Assembly: GCA_900239685.1 (NCBI GenBank)
Contig: OENT01000345.1
Coordinates: 62,001-126,000, forward strand
Direction of reading: 5' to 3'
DNA length: 64,000 bases
From: Rotaria macrura
Taxonomy: Eukaryota > Rotifera > Eurotatoria > Philodinida > Philodinidae
The notes under the pieces were generated by a model that worked only from the letters and a program-made list of their open reading frames with translations, did not search any database and was not told where the DNA came from. The position numbers were made by a program, and so were the translations under genes. This document shows, one piece after another, positions 47,657-59,700 of the stretch. How positions within the stretch are numbered: the stretch's first letter is position 1; each line of letters starts with the position of its first letter.

Positions 47657-50050
47657 TTACAAATCCAATCCATCGGCGAAATAGCCAAGTATTCCATCAG
47701 TAAAAACACCCAAATTATCCTTGCTTTTGACTTTGACATTGCCATCAACTTCAACCATGTTGGCAACACCCACAGTTTCTAGGTTCCAAAGATACACTTT
47801 CTGAGAATTTCCTCGAACTCGAAAGATAGCATCTTGACAGTATTGATCTTTGCTTGTTCCAATGCAGGACGTGCTCCAGTTCTGGAAAAAACTGTACAAG
47901 CCAGCATTGTAGATATACATATTTGTCGCATTAATTATATCTACACCCCATCCTTTGGCACAACTACTATCACTTGTTGGACACGCATCAAAAACAGGAT
48001 CATACCAAGTGGTAAGAGAAGTGAATGGCTCTGGGGCTGGTGGATTGCTCTGGAAATAGGCTGATTCAGTTTGTGCTTGACCAAAGAAAATATTCTTCGC
48101 ATTGACGAATTGGTATTGATAGAGTACTGAGTGTTCAGCTGAAGTTCCGTACATCCAAAGTGGACCTTCGCTCTCGATAAGGATGGTCCGAGCATTGAAA
48201 ATGTCAATTTGAGAGTGATCAGGATAGTCCAAATTGTGATCAGCTACCCAAAGCCATGTGTTTTCCATGTACAGGGACGCAAGTGGGGTGATGTGAAGTT
48301 GAAGAAAGGCACCCTGGCATTCCGGTCTTTTGCTCGCTCCAGTAAGCTTCAAGCAATTCAATGGCGACTGGTTTGTACCTTTGGCTCCGCCTGTTCGAAA
48401 ATGGGTGGACCAAAGTCCTGACTTTCCAGGACACATTGACTTGAGATTCCACTGCATCATGATTGCACCGGGCACTGGTCCTCGATGTGAGAAAAGCATG
48501 TCAACAATTTGAACGTTTCCCGAGTCTCCTTTTTGTGCAACTTCCCATACAGGCTTTGGATTTTTCGCATCACCAAAGAAGGAGCCACTCGCCATGATCA
48601 CGGACTCAACTTCACCTATGATCACTGCGTTCGGTGGTATATAGACAGTACTTGTGTGTATATAGGCACCAGCATCAAAGAAAATGATCTTGTTCGCAGC
48701 ATAGGTATTGATAATTCTTTGAATTGTCGCAGTATCATCTGTCACTCCATCACCTTTGGCACCTAGACTTTTCACTGTCACGAACTGACTCACTGCATAT
48801 TCTGAATATTCGGGTCGTGAATGTTCGAGAAATTTCGAACCATCCAATAAAACAGTGGATTTGTCGGGTTGGGGAAGTGGACCTTGAATAAACATATAGG
48901 TGTTGGAAGAAGGCGTGTAGACATGACCTTGTCCCCAAGAAGCAATGTGTTGGTTTCCCTGTAATACAATTTGACCAGTCGTGCGTTGAACTGCGACTGG
49001 GGTATTCTGGAATTGAACATTATCTAAAAGAATTTGTCCGGCACTCGGAGGCGTGGACAGTGAGTGAGCAGAAGTAATAATTCCGACCCCAGTATTGTAA
49101 AACTGAGAGTCCAAGATCGTAAGTCCACCAACTGCCTCATTCTGTCCTGGATTCACAGACATGTCAATGCCAACGCCACAGTTGTTAATCGAAAGAGACT
49201 TATAAAGCCAATTCCAGTTCCATATTTGATGGATCGCAGTCTGACATCCGAAAAACGCCATATTTCTCGAGGTGAACTGCTGATTTCCTAGCATTGCTCC
49301 GATCTTACCACCATAGAAGCTTAAATCACTCATGAATCCACCACTTCCACTCTCGATGAACAAACCACGGTGCTGCGTCGATTCTGCTGTTGACATCTCG
49401 ATGACAATATTCTGCAGGGCAGTGGCCTGACCAACTGGCCAATGAATGGCACTTATAGTCAGACTAGGACTGACGCTTGTCATGTCTACTCGCAAGTTTC
49501 TAATCTCACGGAAAAAATTATTTGTAGATCCCCAACTAAGACTTCCCCATGCATTATAAGGGTTACCATCAAGCACATAGCCTGCGTTGAAATTACTCGA
49601 ACATTTAATGGTTGGTAATTGATTGCCATTTGGATTACCAACTAATTGTGTGTAATAGTCGATTTTGAGACTCGTGCTAATCAGATATGTACCATAAGGG
49701 AAATAGATGAGACCAGGTTCGGACGTCGATCCTTCACATGCTAAAGCAGCTGAACATCGACTATCACTCGATATAGCATTTTGAATGGCTCTAGTGTCAT
49801 CAGTAATTCCATCTCCTTTTGCACCGAAATCCTTCACATTTCGGTAAACTTTATAGTTCAGAATATCAGAGAAAGGGTTCGATCCATTTGTCTGCAGCAC
49901 TTCACGCCAGAATTCAGTTGGATAGTCCGGAATTATGTGTGTTGGGCAGTTACATGATGTGCAAGAGGTATTAGACGCTGAAAAATGAAACAGGAAAACG
50001 CAATAAAACTGCATGTTAGCGAAACATAGAATGGCTTCAAAATGACGCAT
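47657..50050 (-). CDS. GH55-type exo-beta-1,3-glucanase (secreted)
   Basis: Hydrolyses beta-1,3-glucan, the polymer of fungal walls. The long frame has two pectate-lyase-like beta-helix starts, each with a FGAKGDG/LGAKGDG motif: VYRNVKDFGAKGDGITDDT (about 49860-49800) and VTVKSLGAKGDGVTDDT (about 48790-48735). Two tandem beta-helices are the GH55 layout. Other GH55-like blocks are HWPVGQATALQNIVIEM, SGSGGFMSDLSFYGG, LGNQQFTSRNMAFFGC, WNWNWLYKSLSINNCGVG, and near the end ENTWLWVADHNLD and LIESEGPLWMYGT. The open frame extends to an ATG at 50185, but that start lacks a signal; ATG 50050 (MRHFEAILCFANMQFYCVF) or 50014 gives a hydrophobic leader. Alternatively a 120-bp intron joins GTGAGT at 50097 to TTTTCAG at 49978. 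The core has no introns over 2.3 kb, as expected of a gene taken from fungi or bacteria. Confidence 0.87.
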   Translation of the reverse strand: MRHFEAILCFANMQFYCVFLFHFSASNTSCTSCNCPTHIIPDYPTEFWREVLQTNGSNPFSDILNYKVYRNVKDFGAKGDGITDDTRAIQNAISSDSRCSAALACEGSTSEPGLIYFPYGTYLISTSLKIDYYTQLVGNPNGNQLPTIKCSSNFNAGYVLDGNPYNAWGSLSWGSTNNFFREIRNLRVDMTSVSPSLTISAIHWPVGQATALQNIVIEMSTAESTQHRGLFIESGSGGFMSDLSFYGGKIGAMLGNQQFTSRNMAFFGCQTAIHQIWNWNWLYKSLSINNCGVGIDMSVNPGQNEAVGGLTILDSQFYNTGVGIITSAHSLSTPPSAGQILLDNVQFQNTPVAVQRTTGQIVLQGNQHIASWGQGHVYTPSSNTYMFIQGPLPQPDKSTVLLDGSKFLEHSRPEYSEYAVSQFVTVKSLGAKGDGVTDDTATIQRIINTYAANKIIFFDAGAYIHTSTVYIPPNAVIIGEVESVIMASGSFFGDAKNPKPVWEVAQKGDSGNVQIVDMLFSHRGPVPGAIMMQWNLKSMCPGKSGLWSTHFRTGGAKGTNQSPLNCLKLTGASKRPECQGAFLQLHITPLASLYMENTWLWVADHNLDYPDHSQIDIFNARTILIESEGPLWMYGTSAEHSVLYQYQFVNAKNIFFGQAQTESAYFQSNPPAPEPFTSLTTWYDPVFDACPTSDSSCAKGWGVDIINATNMYIYNAGLYSFFQNWSTSCIGTSKDQYCQDAIFRVRGNSQKVYLWNLETVGVANMVEVDGNVKVKSKDNLGVFTDGILGYFADGLDL

Positions 50051-50199
50051 GCTGCAGTATCCAGTCCTTGAAACAAAAATTGCCCCTACCGACTCACCGA
50101 TGAACTGTACCCGATAGAAAACAGATAATATTTCGTCGAGATGCTTTTTACATGGAAAAAAATCAATAAAATTACTCATATGCAATTATATATCATTCG

Positions 50200-51720
50200 A
50201 CAATACAAGAATATTCCAGTGTCAAATGAATATTTTAGCCTATTTCTCAGCATGCTATGAAGACTTGATAGTCAGCACAAATCACGACAAAGTAATTACC
50301 TCTCTGACTTCATCTAAATAATCTTTGCGAAAAAGCGAAGACCAAGTACAGCAAAGCGTTACTCAATCGAAAGTAGTCACTTTGGCTTCAATGGATATCA
50401 TGCTAGCCCGATATTCTTGTCAAAAGGATAGGTTCCACTGTCATTTTCACGTTGCCCAAACAAAAACTCCATAGTAAAATATTATTTTCTCAGCAATATC
50501 AAACGATTTACTCGTAATATTTTTCTCACAAACATTTATTAGTCATGGCTATGTATTCAAATCATTTTTAAAAGTCTACCTCAAGATGAGCAAGTTTAAT
50601 AAACAGACTATTATTCACGATAAAGATCCGCAATTCATATCATGGCATTCTCTAGTCCACAGACTTGAATTCTTCTGAAGTGATGTCATTCAAAAGAGTG
50701 TCTCAAGATCTACTTTAAACAATCTTCAAACATTCAATATTTGTAAGGACACCATCAGTTTTCAACTTCGTTAGAAATGGATGCAATTCTGAGGACATGT
50801 AAGCCTTTACTAGTGACGTTTACAGTTTCAGTCTCAGTCTTATTCCATGATACGTTGCTGAGTTATAGGAGCTGCAGGACATTTGTTATCGATGCTTTCA
50901 ACAGCTAGCGCTTTTTTTTCTTGCTATATCGATGAATATCGACTTTCATTCTGTACAAACTGAATATATTTTGGTTCCTTTGAAGAATAAACATTTGGAT
51001 TTAGTAGAAAAAAATATAAAAATACTGATATCTTTTCCTTATCAAAAATATTGATTTCAGTTTGTCAGATGAGTCTCCACTATGATTTTTTTCCACAAAC
51101 CCAAGTTTTTAAAAAACTATGCTAAAGTATGAATTGTGAACACAAAAAATTGAAGCGAAATCATTGCCTCCTAACCAAGATATAACCAAATGACTACAAT
51201 AGATGTCTCAGCGATTTTGGAACTTTCAAAGCAAACACTGTCCAACTTTGAAAGTGTAGATGTGGATGGATGAATGAATGAAGCAACTACCCTAAACCAT
51301 AAAAGCTTTCTGAAAAGTGGCATCGCGGAACACACTGAAGAAATTATCAACGGCATCGGAGATGAAAGATTAGCGACTGACGACTGTAAACCTCACTAAA
51401 AAAAGCGCTATATCGCCTACTAAAATGAGAAGTACCTTCAGTTCTTTCTAAACTTCTATAACACAGTGAAATTTAGGTCGAAATGAGGCAAAAATGCTTG
51501 TGTTTCTGAAAATGTCGAGTACGCATTTCTGTTAAGCATCTCGCAAGCAGTTACTAATCAGAAATTTTTCTAGAGAACTAAAGTACGCCCGAAGTACTTG
51601 TGACGTACTGAGTACCGAATAATTACTCATGTTTATTCATAACTACTCATACTTACTCCTCATTACTCATTGATAATGAATGAATAATTACGACGCAATT
51701 TCTCCCTTGAATTTTGCACG
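50200..51720. other. Gene-free stretch with simple repeats
   Basis: No supported exon. At about 51625-51690 the words ATTACTCAT/ACTACTCAT/CATTACTCATT repeat, and GTACTT/AAGTAC words cluster just before (51583-51620), possibly a worn transposon end. Confidence 0.4.
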
Positions 51721-51724
51721 TGCC

Positions 51725-52094
51725 TTCTAGAAACTTAGTTTCGTGATTAGTTTTGAACGATACTAATATTATTGAATACCACCAACTCACATGATATGGG
51801 AGAACAAATATTCGGGCCTGTCATGCTCATCGGGTAGCAAACCGGATGAATCAAGTTGCATCGATGTTTGACACAGATGGTGCGAGGAATTGCGCAGCTG
51901 TAATCAGCAGCACAAGGGGTCAACTGATCACAGGAGACAAAATTGAAGGCACAAACAACAGAGCTTCCATCCCCTGTTGGAAGATTCACACACCCATTGC
52001 TTGTCGAACATATTTCGTATTCATTGTCTGTCAAACATGTAGTACCCAATATTTGGAGCAGTAGAACCACGAAGAGCACGCTCGTTTTCGACAT
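51725..52094 (-). CDS. Small secreted cysteine-rich protein, 101 aa
   Basis: Begins MSKTSVLFVVLLLQILGTTC, a textbook signal peptide, then a mature part with about a dozen Cys (ICSTSNGC, VVCAFNFVSCDQLTPC, YSCAIPRTICVKHRCN, PVCYP, NICSP), so a disulfide-rich extracellular peptide. The donor GTGAGT at 51790 and acceptor TTTCTAG at 51727 define a 64-bp intron, the local norm, and their junction (T|AA) creates the stop codon, so the protein ends NICSPIS. If unspliced, translation would continue about 14 residues further to a stop at 51747. Function unknown; the fold is not one I recognise. Confidence 0.65.
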
Positions 52095-52844
52095 CGTTTC
52101 AATAAACTGAATGTGCTAATGATAGCATCAACACTAGTATCTTTCGCATATGGGAAGAATCGACATCTGCCGAAGATAATCGCAAGAAGTAATGAAGTAG
52201 TCTAATCATTGTGGACTATGGGATTTCATGAAAAATTCGACGCTACAATATGAATGATGATGAAAGAAGCAACGAAATTCGGTGTGCCTCTCGTTATCAG
52301 AAAGTATTTAAGTGCCTCTGATTTATTTCTTTTTAAATAAATTGGCAAAATTAACCATTGGGTCAGAATTAATGGTCGTGTTTAGTATTTCAATTCTCAA
52401 TCACTTAATACGGTTTATTTTAAAAAATAGCACAAGATGCAATACAAAAAGTTCTAAATTTACGAAGGATTGTGGGTGTAGATTTGTTTAGAGAACTGAA
52501 ATCATAATTCAATGAAAACTTGCAACACGTTTCAATCTTTTCGGAATCATCATCTGTTATGGTTGGAATAATAACAACTAAATACATTGAATTTGTCATG
52601 AATATTGTCAAAAATAATTCAAAATCAAACTATTGTATCATCGAGAATGAATATAATCGACAAATTCGTAATAAAACTACTAATAAGAGTAACGCTACAT
52701 AAGCATGGACCATCTAGTACTCACTATGAATCAAGCTACGAATGCAATTTTATTGAAAACGTGGTTTTCGGTTCAGAAAATATGAGAATGGCATCAGATT
52801 GAATAGCCGTTAGCCGATATTGTATCGTGTTTAGGTATGCATAT

Positions 52845-53310
52845 GGGGACGAGTTTGAGACTTGGTTTCATCCACTCACATCATTGAAGAAAGTTTTATC
52901 CGTATGGAAGATGTTGATGCTCGACTTATCTGTAGAAATCATATCGTAGAAGTGTTCGATGTCATTGGAATTGAAGATGTGCGCAAAGTCATATAACTTG
53001 AATTTCGTCGAGCAATAATTTTCGGTAGGTCTTACTGCAACTATCGGTGCTTAGACCTACTCTGCGATGTCATGACGACAAAAGGTCACTAAATGACTAT
53101 ACCTTATCATGGGATTAATCTGCAAGACGCTTGACACATGATGTGGTTTATGTTTCAAAGAAACGATCGACGATTTCATACAAGTGACAGTATCCCCGCA
53201 ACATTGCAACAGGTCTCAGAAATTTTGCGTTGTGATTGATTACCTAAATTGGGTATTTGTGGTTTTAGTTTGCTCTAGCACACAGAGAATGTGCGTAAGT
53301 GCTGGAACTA
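52845..53310 (+). pseudogene. Fragment of the RNA polymerase II largest subunit gene (RPB1), inactivated
   Basis: Diverged but collinear with the RPB1 segment around the active-centre side: GDEFETWFHPL..KKVLS in one frame, then MEDVDARLICRNHIVEVFDV and GIEDVRKVI, NYRCLDLLCDVMTTKGH, HGINLQDA in a second frame, FKETIDDFIQ in a third, then VSEILRCD, LPKLGICGFSLL back in the second. At least five in-frame stops (the first at 52994) and two or more frame changes. The intact enzyme makes mRNA in the nucleus; this copy covers only about 150 of nearly 2000 residues. No introns lie within, consistent with either a processed copy or a genomic fragment. Confidence 0.85.
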
Positions 53311-56300
53311 AGAATACGATGAATAGACACACAATGATATCAGAGGATCTGGTGGAATCGGTTCATCAGTCGATTGCAACACAGAAGATCGAATTAATAG
53401 CAAGAAAACCCAATGACGAACCTAATGAGTTACAGACAACTGTTCAAGAGACGCCAATGGAATTTGTCGGATTCCGTTCAACCAACCATGTTTGATCCAA
53501 CAATATTTCAATCTATTCTTCCAATCAGCAGTCTCTCGCTTCAGCAGATATTACAGTAGATACCCCGAAATCAAAGATACACTTTAAAACAGTTGGTGTT
53601 GATGCATTGATAACTCCTAACTCATGACAACAATAAGCGCACCACGGGTTAGACTACTGAAGGTTGAGATTTGGGTGCTTTTATGCGTGTCATTAGTGCG
53701 TGTAAGAATAAGATCCACGTTCATACCTACATCCACACCCTCATTTCTGAAACTGCTTTAGCGTTTTTCTCAAAATAGGATTTCAAAACAAGAAAATTGA
53801 AATAACTCCTGTTTGATTCGTTCTTTCATCGATTCTTTTATTCACTTTAAAGGTCTCAATAAGACCTAACTTTTGATCGTACATTCTGTTTTTGACACTA
53901 GGTTCCTGGGCTGAGAAAAGTTCAATTAAATGCCTCTTTTAGGCCTCCTTTGAAGGTCACGCCTACTGATATTCTTATGAAAATGAATAGAAGCGAATTT
54001 CAAAATTTTTCCGATAAAAAGTTGACTGTGAAAGCTAGCTTTAATTAAAAACCGGTCCGATTTCGATAGCTCCCATAGTCATGAAGTTATTTCAATTATC
54101 TTGGAAGCTATAAAACAAGTCGTAAGTCTAGTTTAGTAAGATATATATGACTGAAAGTTTCAGTTCAAACCTATACTTAGAAAAGGGAAGTTTTAACTTT
54201 TGCTCTTCTGTGACGTTTGATCAAATTGAATTATATCTTTTACAATATTGAACTGAACGCGGAGCCAAAAAGATATTTAACTTCAATGAAAAACTACTTC
54301 CACAAAATTTTGTGACAGGTAGTAAACCACTATCCAGTTGCTAGTCAGAGAAAAGCTTTAGTTATCGTGTATGTACAATCCACTTAATTGTTACGAGCGG
54401 ATGGGTATATATATATACATGGGTTCGTAACAAACAGAATGTTATAGAAGGCACTAGCAATTCCAGAACTCACACGAGAGTACTAATGAGAACATACAAC
54501 AACAATAGAGAGAACGAATACACTGGAACATACTAGAATAGAGAACATATATCTGTTCACGCATGACAACAGAACGAAAGAAGATATAGATGGAATGCAT
54601 ATCAGAGACCAAAAACGAATCGAATCGAATTGAGATTTTAAAAAAGTAGGTCGAATCGAATCCGAAGTGCCTATTCGGTTTCACTTCCGAATCGCAGCAC
54701 TGAGTTTCATTTTCAAATATTTTTCGCCTGATGTATCGTGCCGTTGCAACACCTTACAGAAATACTACCATCGGGTGGCAGTTTATCACTGCTAGACAAA
54801 TTGTCACGCAAAGAAGTTCGAATTTTGACCTGTCGATAGTGAAAAAATCTCTTTATTAGCTTACTCGAAACTAAAAGTGATTGATTTTTCTATTTCCACT
54901 ATATTTCGTCTTTATTTCATCGCAATTTTTTTCTGTATAGACCTAATATTGTTCAGCTGCCTGCATGTGCCCTTGCAGTTTCTTTCTGATAGAATCAATG
55001 GGTGAAATCTGAGATTTTATTGCTTTTGAAATGCCATATATATACCAAATAGTTCGACTAATTCTGTGGAACCCAAATGCAAGACAACAGCTGCCACAGT
55101 GACTAGTATTTTTGAAAACTTTAGAGAAAATCATTGAGATCCTACGAAATTCAAAGAAAGCTGCGCTGCAAAAGCCTAAAAGATCTCAGTTCTAGTTCAA
55201 ATAATTTCAAAAAGTAACCCATAGATAAAAAATCTCTGGTATTGACACCAAAGCCTTTTCAATAACCGGAAGATCTCAGCATTGTCAGAAAATTGAACGA
55301 AATGCAGGCACAAGTGGAATAGAAGTCCACTTTGGAAAATAGACAAGATATTTCTTACCCTTGATTAGAATCTTTAGATGCACCCATGCTCAATCTCGTT
55401 TTTGTTATGGAATTACTTTTTCTTGTGGAATCTGTTTTTATATTATGATTATTCTTTGCGAAACACTCAAAAGTAAAAGAAAAGAATGCAGTCCCTCGAG
55501 ACAGATGAAGCTAGCTTATCATGGCTACGCACACGCTCTATGAACAATGATGTAATCTTCTGTTATGCATGAATCGAATCGAAGACGTCATCTAACAATT
55601 TTTTATCAAAGATACTGAAAGCATCATTGATATTTAGCTTCCGTCTCGTTGATTGGGGAGTAGGAGCCAAATTCTTTCTGAGATATTCTATCCCTCCTAT
55701 TAAATTATGTTTCAATGAAAAAAGAGAATTTACATTTTGGAAAAGTCTTTAGGAATAACCAACGCATGACATTGTAGCTCAGTGCTGATCTAAATAAAAG
55801 TGAAAAAATAACAAAACGTACGCACCGTGGGTCTCATTTCCATATTTTATCATAGACTGTAAGTATGAAATCTATGTCAAAGTAACAGTATGTAGTACAA
55901 GTGACTATTTTCACAAAAATCATTATTTATTTGAAAAATAGGGTAGCAAATATTACGCCTGATGTATAAAATATAAAATTAGAAAGGTACTCTAATAAAA
56001 ATCAGAAGCAATTATTATTGACATCTACGTAAATCCTAATTGTTTACGAGTGGAAGTATTAATCTGATAACTAGAAGTGTTTTAAACTCAAGGTACTTTG
56101 AATGTTTTCATTTTTAGAATTATAATGTTTCATTTAGTTTTATGAAATTAAGAATAAATAAACAGGTGCAGGTGGCAAGCGATGAAATCTGACCTCTTGC
56201 AAAACTGGCCGTCATATATTATCAATAGTTAATTCACATGTAAACAACTGATTGAAAAATCGTTCACATTTTTCCTCCATTGAATTTTAATACTCAGTTT

Positions 56301-56780
56301 TCTGCCTCATTTATTTGAATTATACATATGAAACAAAAGTTATAGTTCATTCAGGTATTAGATAGGATATAGGCATGTGAAAAACCATTGATGATTTCCG
56401 TTATTTCTCTTCAGACGGTCTAATTCAATTTGAGAAAGTATAGTAAGAGTACTCATCGAAGCATTCTCTTGTAACATACCATGATAGCGGTGATCCCTTC
56501 TGGTTTACTCAAAACGTTATAATCATACACCAATGGGTACTGAGCATTTTTCTGAGACAAATTACAGTAATAGAAAAAAGATGCTATTTCGTTAAATAAT
56601 TCCTAAATTAATGGTTAGCTATATCTCTCTATACAATTGAAAATTACTTTGGATTATTAAGTCTACAATTAGTTGTTACAAATGCACACATGAATGCAAA
56701 TACAGTAAAATGAAAAATAGCAATGAGCGTTAATTCAAGTTTGATAAGTGATATATGAAAATATGAATTAATTTTTATAA
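53311..56780. other. 3.5-kb region without recognisable genes
   Basis: A frame at 53184-53495 overlaps the RPB1 remnant and shows no other motif. A TATATA run lies at 54406-54418 and CGAATCGAAT words at 54618-54660. No splice-consistent exon found. Confidence 0.4.
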
Positions 56781-56789
56781 TCAAATCAT

Positions 56790-59700
56790 TCAAAAATTGT
56801 AGCGAAGGTCAGGAAAATAAAATAGAAAACAAAACCATGCAAATATCATGGAAAATAACGACAACCATTGGCTGGTGCCCGTATTCATTAGTCCACTTTG
56901 TGATCCTTTCAGATATTGGTTAGCTTCTCGAATAACAGCTTGATCAAGATCGGATGAACACACAGGGCTTTCCCACTGTTTCAGAAGCTTTTCGTAAAGC
57001 TTATTGGCTTCACTTCTATCTCCAACTTGAGCATGAGCTCTTGCCATACCAAGTAAATTAACGCCACGGTGTGGAGCAGTTATGTTTTCTATCGCATAGA
57101 GATGAAGAGCAAAGGATGGAAAATTATCGACTGTCATCTTCGTATTGTTGAGAAAATAGGTCGATCGATACGTTGGATAATATCGATGCACAATCAATAA
57201 ATAGAGGGCAAAAAGCTCTGCTGATCGAATAAACATAAGAGAGCTAACACTTGGATTGTTGACCATTGACAATTCAACTTGAGTAGCATTTTCAAGTTCA
57301 GTGAGGCAATTTACCAACGCGAGGGATAGACACCAGCGAAGTGCATTAACTTGTGAGGCCATCAAAGAGATACTGATAGAAGTAGGCTTACTTAGAGAAG
57401 AAGCTATCGATGAAAGTTGAGTTAATCGTGACAAATGATGATTCAATAAACTGGTATCATTTATACTGCTTGCATTCTGCACCAGCAGACGAATACATTC
57501 AGCTATAGGAAAATGTACATATGAGAAAATGTCTTCTTTTTCCTTTGTATCTGAGCAGGTGCTTTCGACATCGGAGAGAAGTTTCAATGGAATTTCTGCC
57601 ACTTCTCCAGAGCTCTATGAAAGGAAGAATGCTGAAACTTCGAGAGCTACTTCGATTACAGCGTGTAGTATTTTCTAAGATTTATTGAGATGACATGGAA
57701 GCTGAAATTGTTCGCTCTTTGAATTTCTTTATTTTTTGGCGTTTAATTAGCTGCCTGTTCAGAATCGGAATGGAAGCATCACAAACAAATATTTCTCGAA
57801 AAATCTCTGCCTAAAACCTTGAGGCAGATGCTCTCATTATCACATAGATGTTACTAGATTTTAGATACAAAGGATACATTCTATTGATGGCAATCAGTAT
57901 GAATGATTGATCTTTGCTGAAAACGAAGTGCAACTAATAAAAATCGATTATCTTCATAATGTATTCTTTTAAACGAAAATGTTTGGAGATAAAACAAAGT
58001 TCTGAACTTCACTTCAGCTGAGGATACGCTAACTGTCATAGAAATCAAGTAAAATGACGTAAAAGGATGGATGTCTCTTTCTTACTCTCCTGAATTCTAA
58101 GATATCAATATCAAATTAGTTCACAATGATGTTTGATACTAGAAAGTTATACTCGTTAGGCTTCATTTCCTTCGATTGAATTTTGAATTATAATTCATAC
58201 AGTTGATCACTACGTTTTTCATTCTAATTAAAATTAAAAAACTTTGTCATATTTTCCCTCATTATAAACTTTTGAGCGTGCTCATGTCATCATTCCTCGA
58301 ATCTCTGAAATTGAAGAGATTTCATTACATAAAGATATTAAAATAAATTGCATACCAAGTCGCGCCGATGCTTCACTCCATACGAAATCTTGACCACCTG
58401 ATGTATCATTCCCGAGTGCTTCAATTGGATCAGGATCTATCGTCACAAGCAATTGGTTCAACTGTCGAGCAAAGTCGTCTTGCTTATATTCTGTGTTATA
58501 CATAACCCAGAAAAATACGTTAGTTACAATGAAACCTCGTGCTCTGTAAGCAAATGGTATATAATACTGTCAGGATAACTTAAATTGTGTGAAAGCATAA
58601 TATCTTTTAATACAGCGTTAGCTGCACAATATTGACCCTTTTGTAAGTAAGAATAGATAATCCAATATTGTGAATGAGCTCGATTATCTCTATCGCAGAT
58701 TAATAAGTTTTGTGACTGAGTTCTATTCAGGCCCAACAGGTACGGCGTAAGTGAAATAGTCGAGGTTTCGTTCGTAACTGATGGTAATTCCATAATCATC
58801 TGCTTTTTCAAACACAATTCCAAACTCACTCGTATCGCAACAACATCATAGGATATAGCCGCTGACCACATGCCTATAAAGAAATTGAATCAATGTCTGG
58901 TAGTGTAAAAAAGGGTTGCTTCTTCCAGTATTTTTGAGATTACTTATTCATAGGAATGAAGAAAGGGAATTCTTTTGATGATTTCACAATTCGAAGTGGA
59001 ATTAAGGCGGACTGTTGCTAGATATCGATATTTTTTCTTTTCTTTTATGCATAGAGATAATCTCTCAACCACCAAACTATACGAGTTTCTTTGCTATTAA
59101 TTTAATGTTAGTTTAGTTATCAAAATGAATACGTCTTTGTTTATGTTTTGTTAAAACGGACCTGTAGTGTTCACTTCTTGAATATCTTTCATGTTCGAAC
59201 CATGTTCTTCAAGTGTTAATAATTTTCCCTATTATTAAATTATAAGCTGATGAAGCGAAGATTCTTCTAACTTAACTTCTATTCATTCTGACATGTGCAT
59301 ACTAATAGTTGCAATTACTTAAATGTATTTCTGACTTGGTCCCGAACAATTAAAGTGTGTAATGCAAATCCTGAAATAATCCAGGAGAAGTGAGCACGAA
59401 AATAGTTGTTTGTGCCAACTGTCAATCAGGACAATTTTTCCAAATTAATTTCAAAACATAAACCAAGGAACAACAAAACCTGTTTGATATATGGCACCTA
59501 ATCTCTGAAAGAAATAGGAAAAATAAAGCGCCACCTTTTTTACCCAAAGTAACATATATTGTACAAAGAAGACACTCAACAAGAATTTTCAACATTTTGA
59601 GATCATTAGCATGAAATTAGTAATGGTACCTAATAGAAAAAGGTTGCTTTTTAATTTTTTCTTAATCGAACATGATTTAAAAGGAGTGTTGACATTTTTA

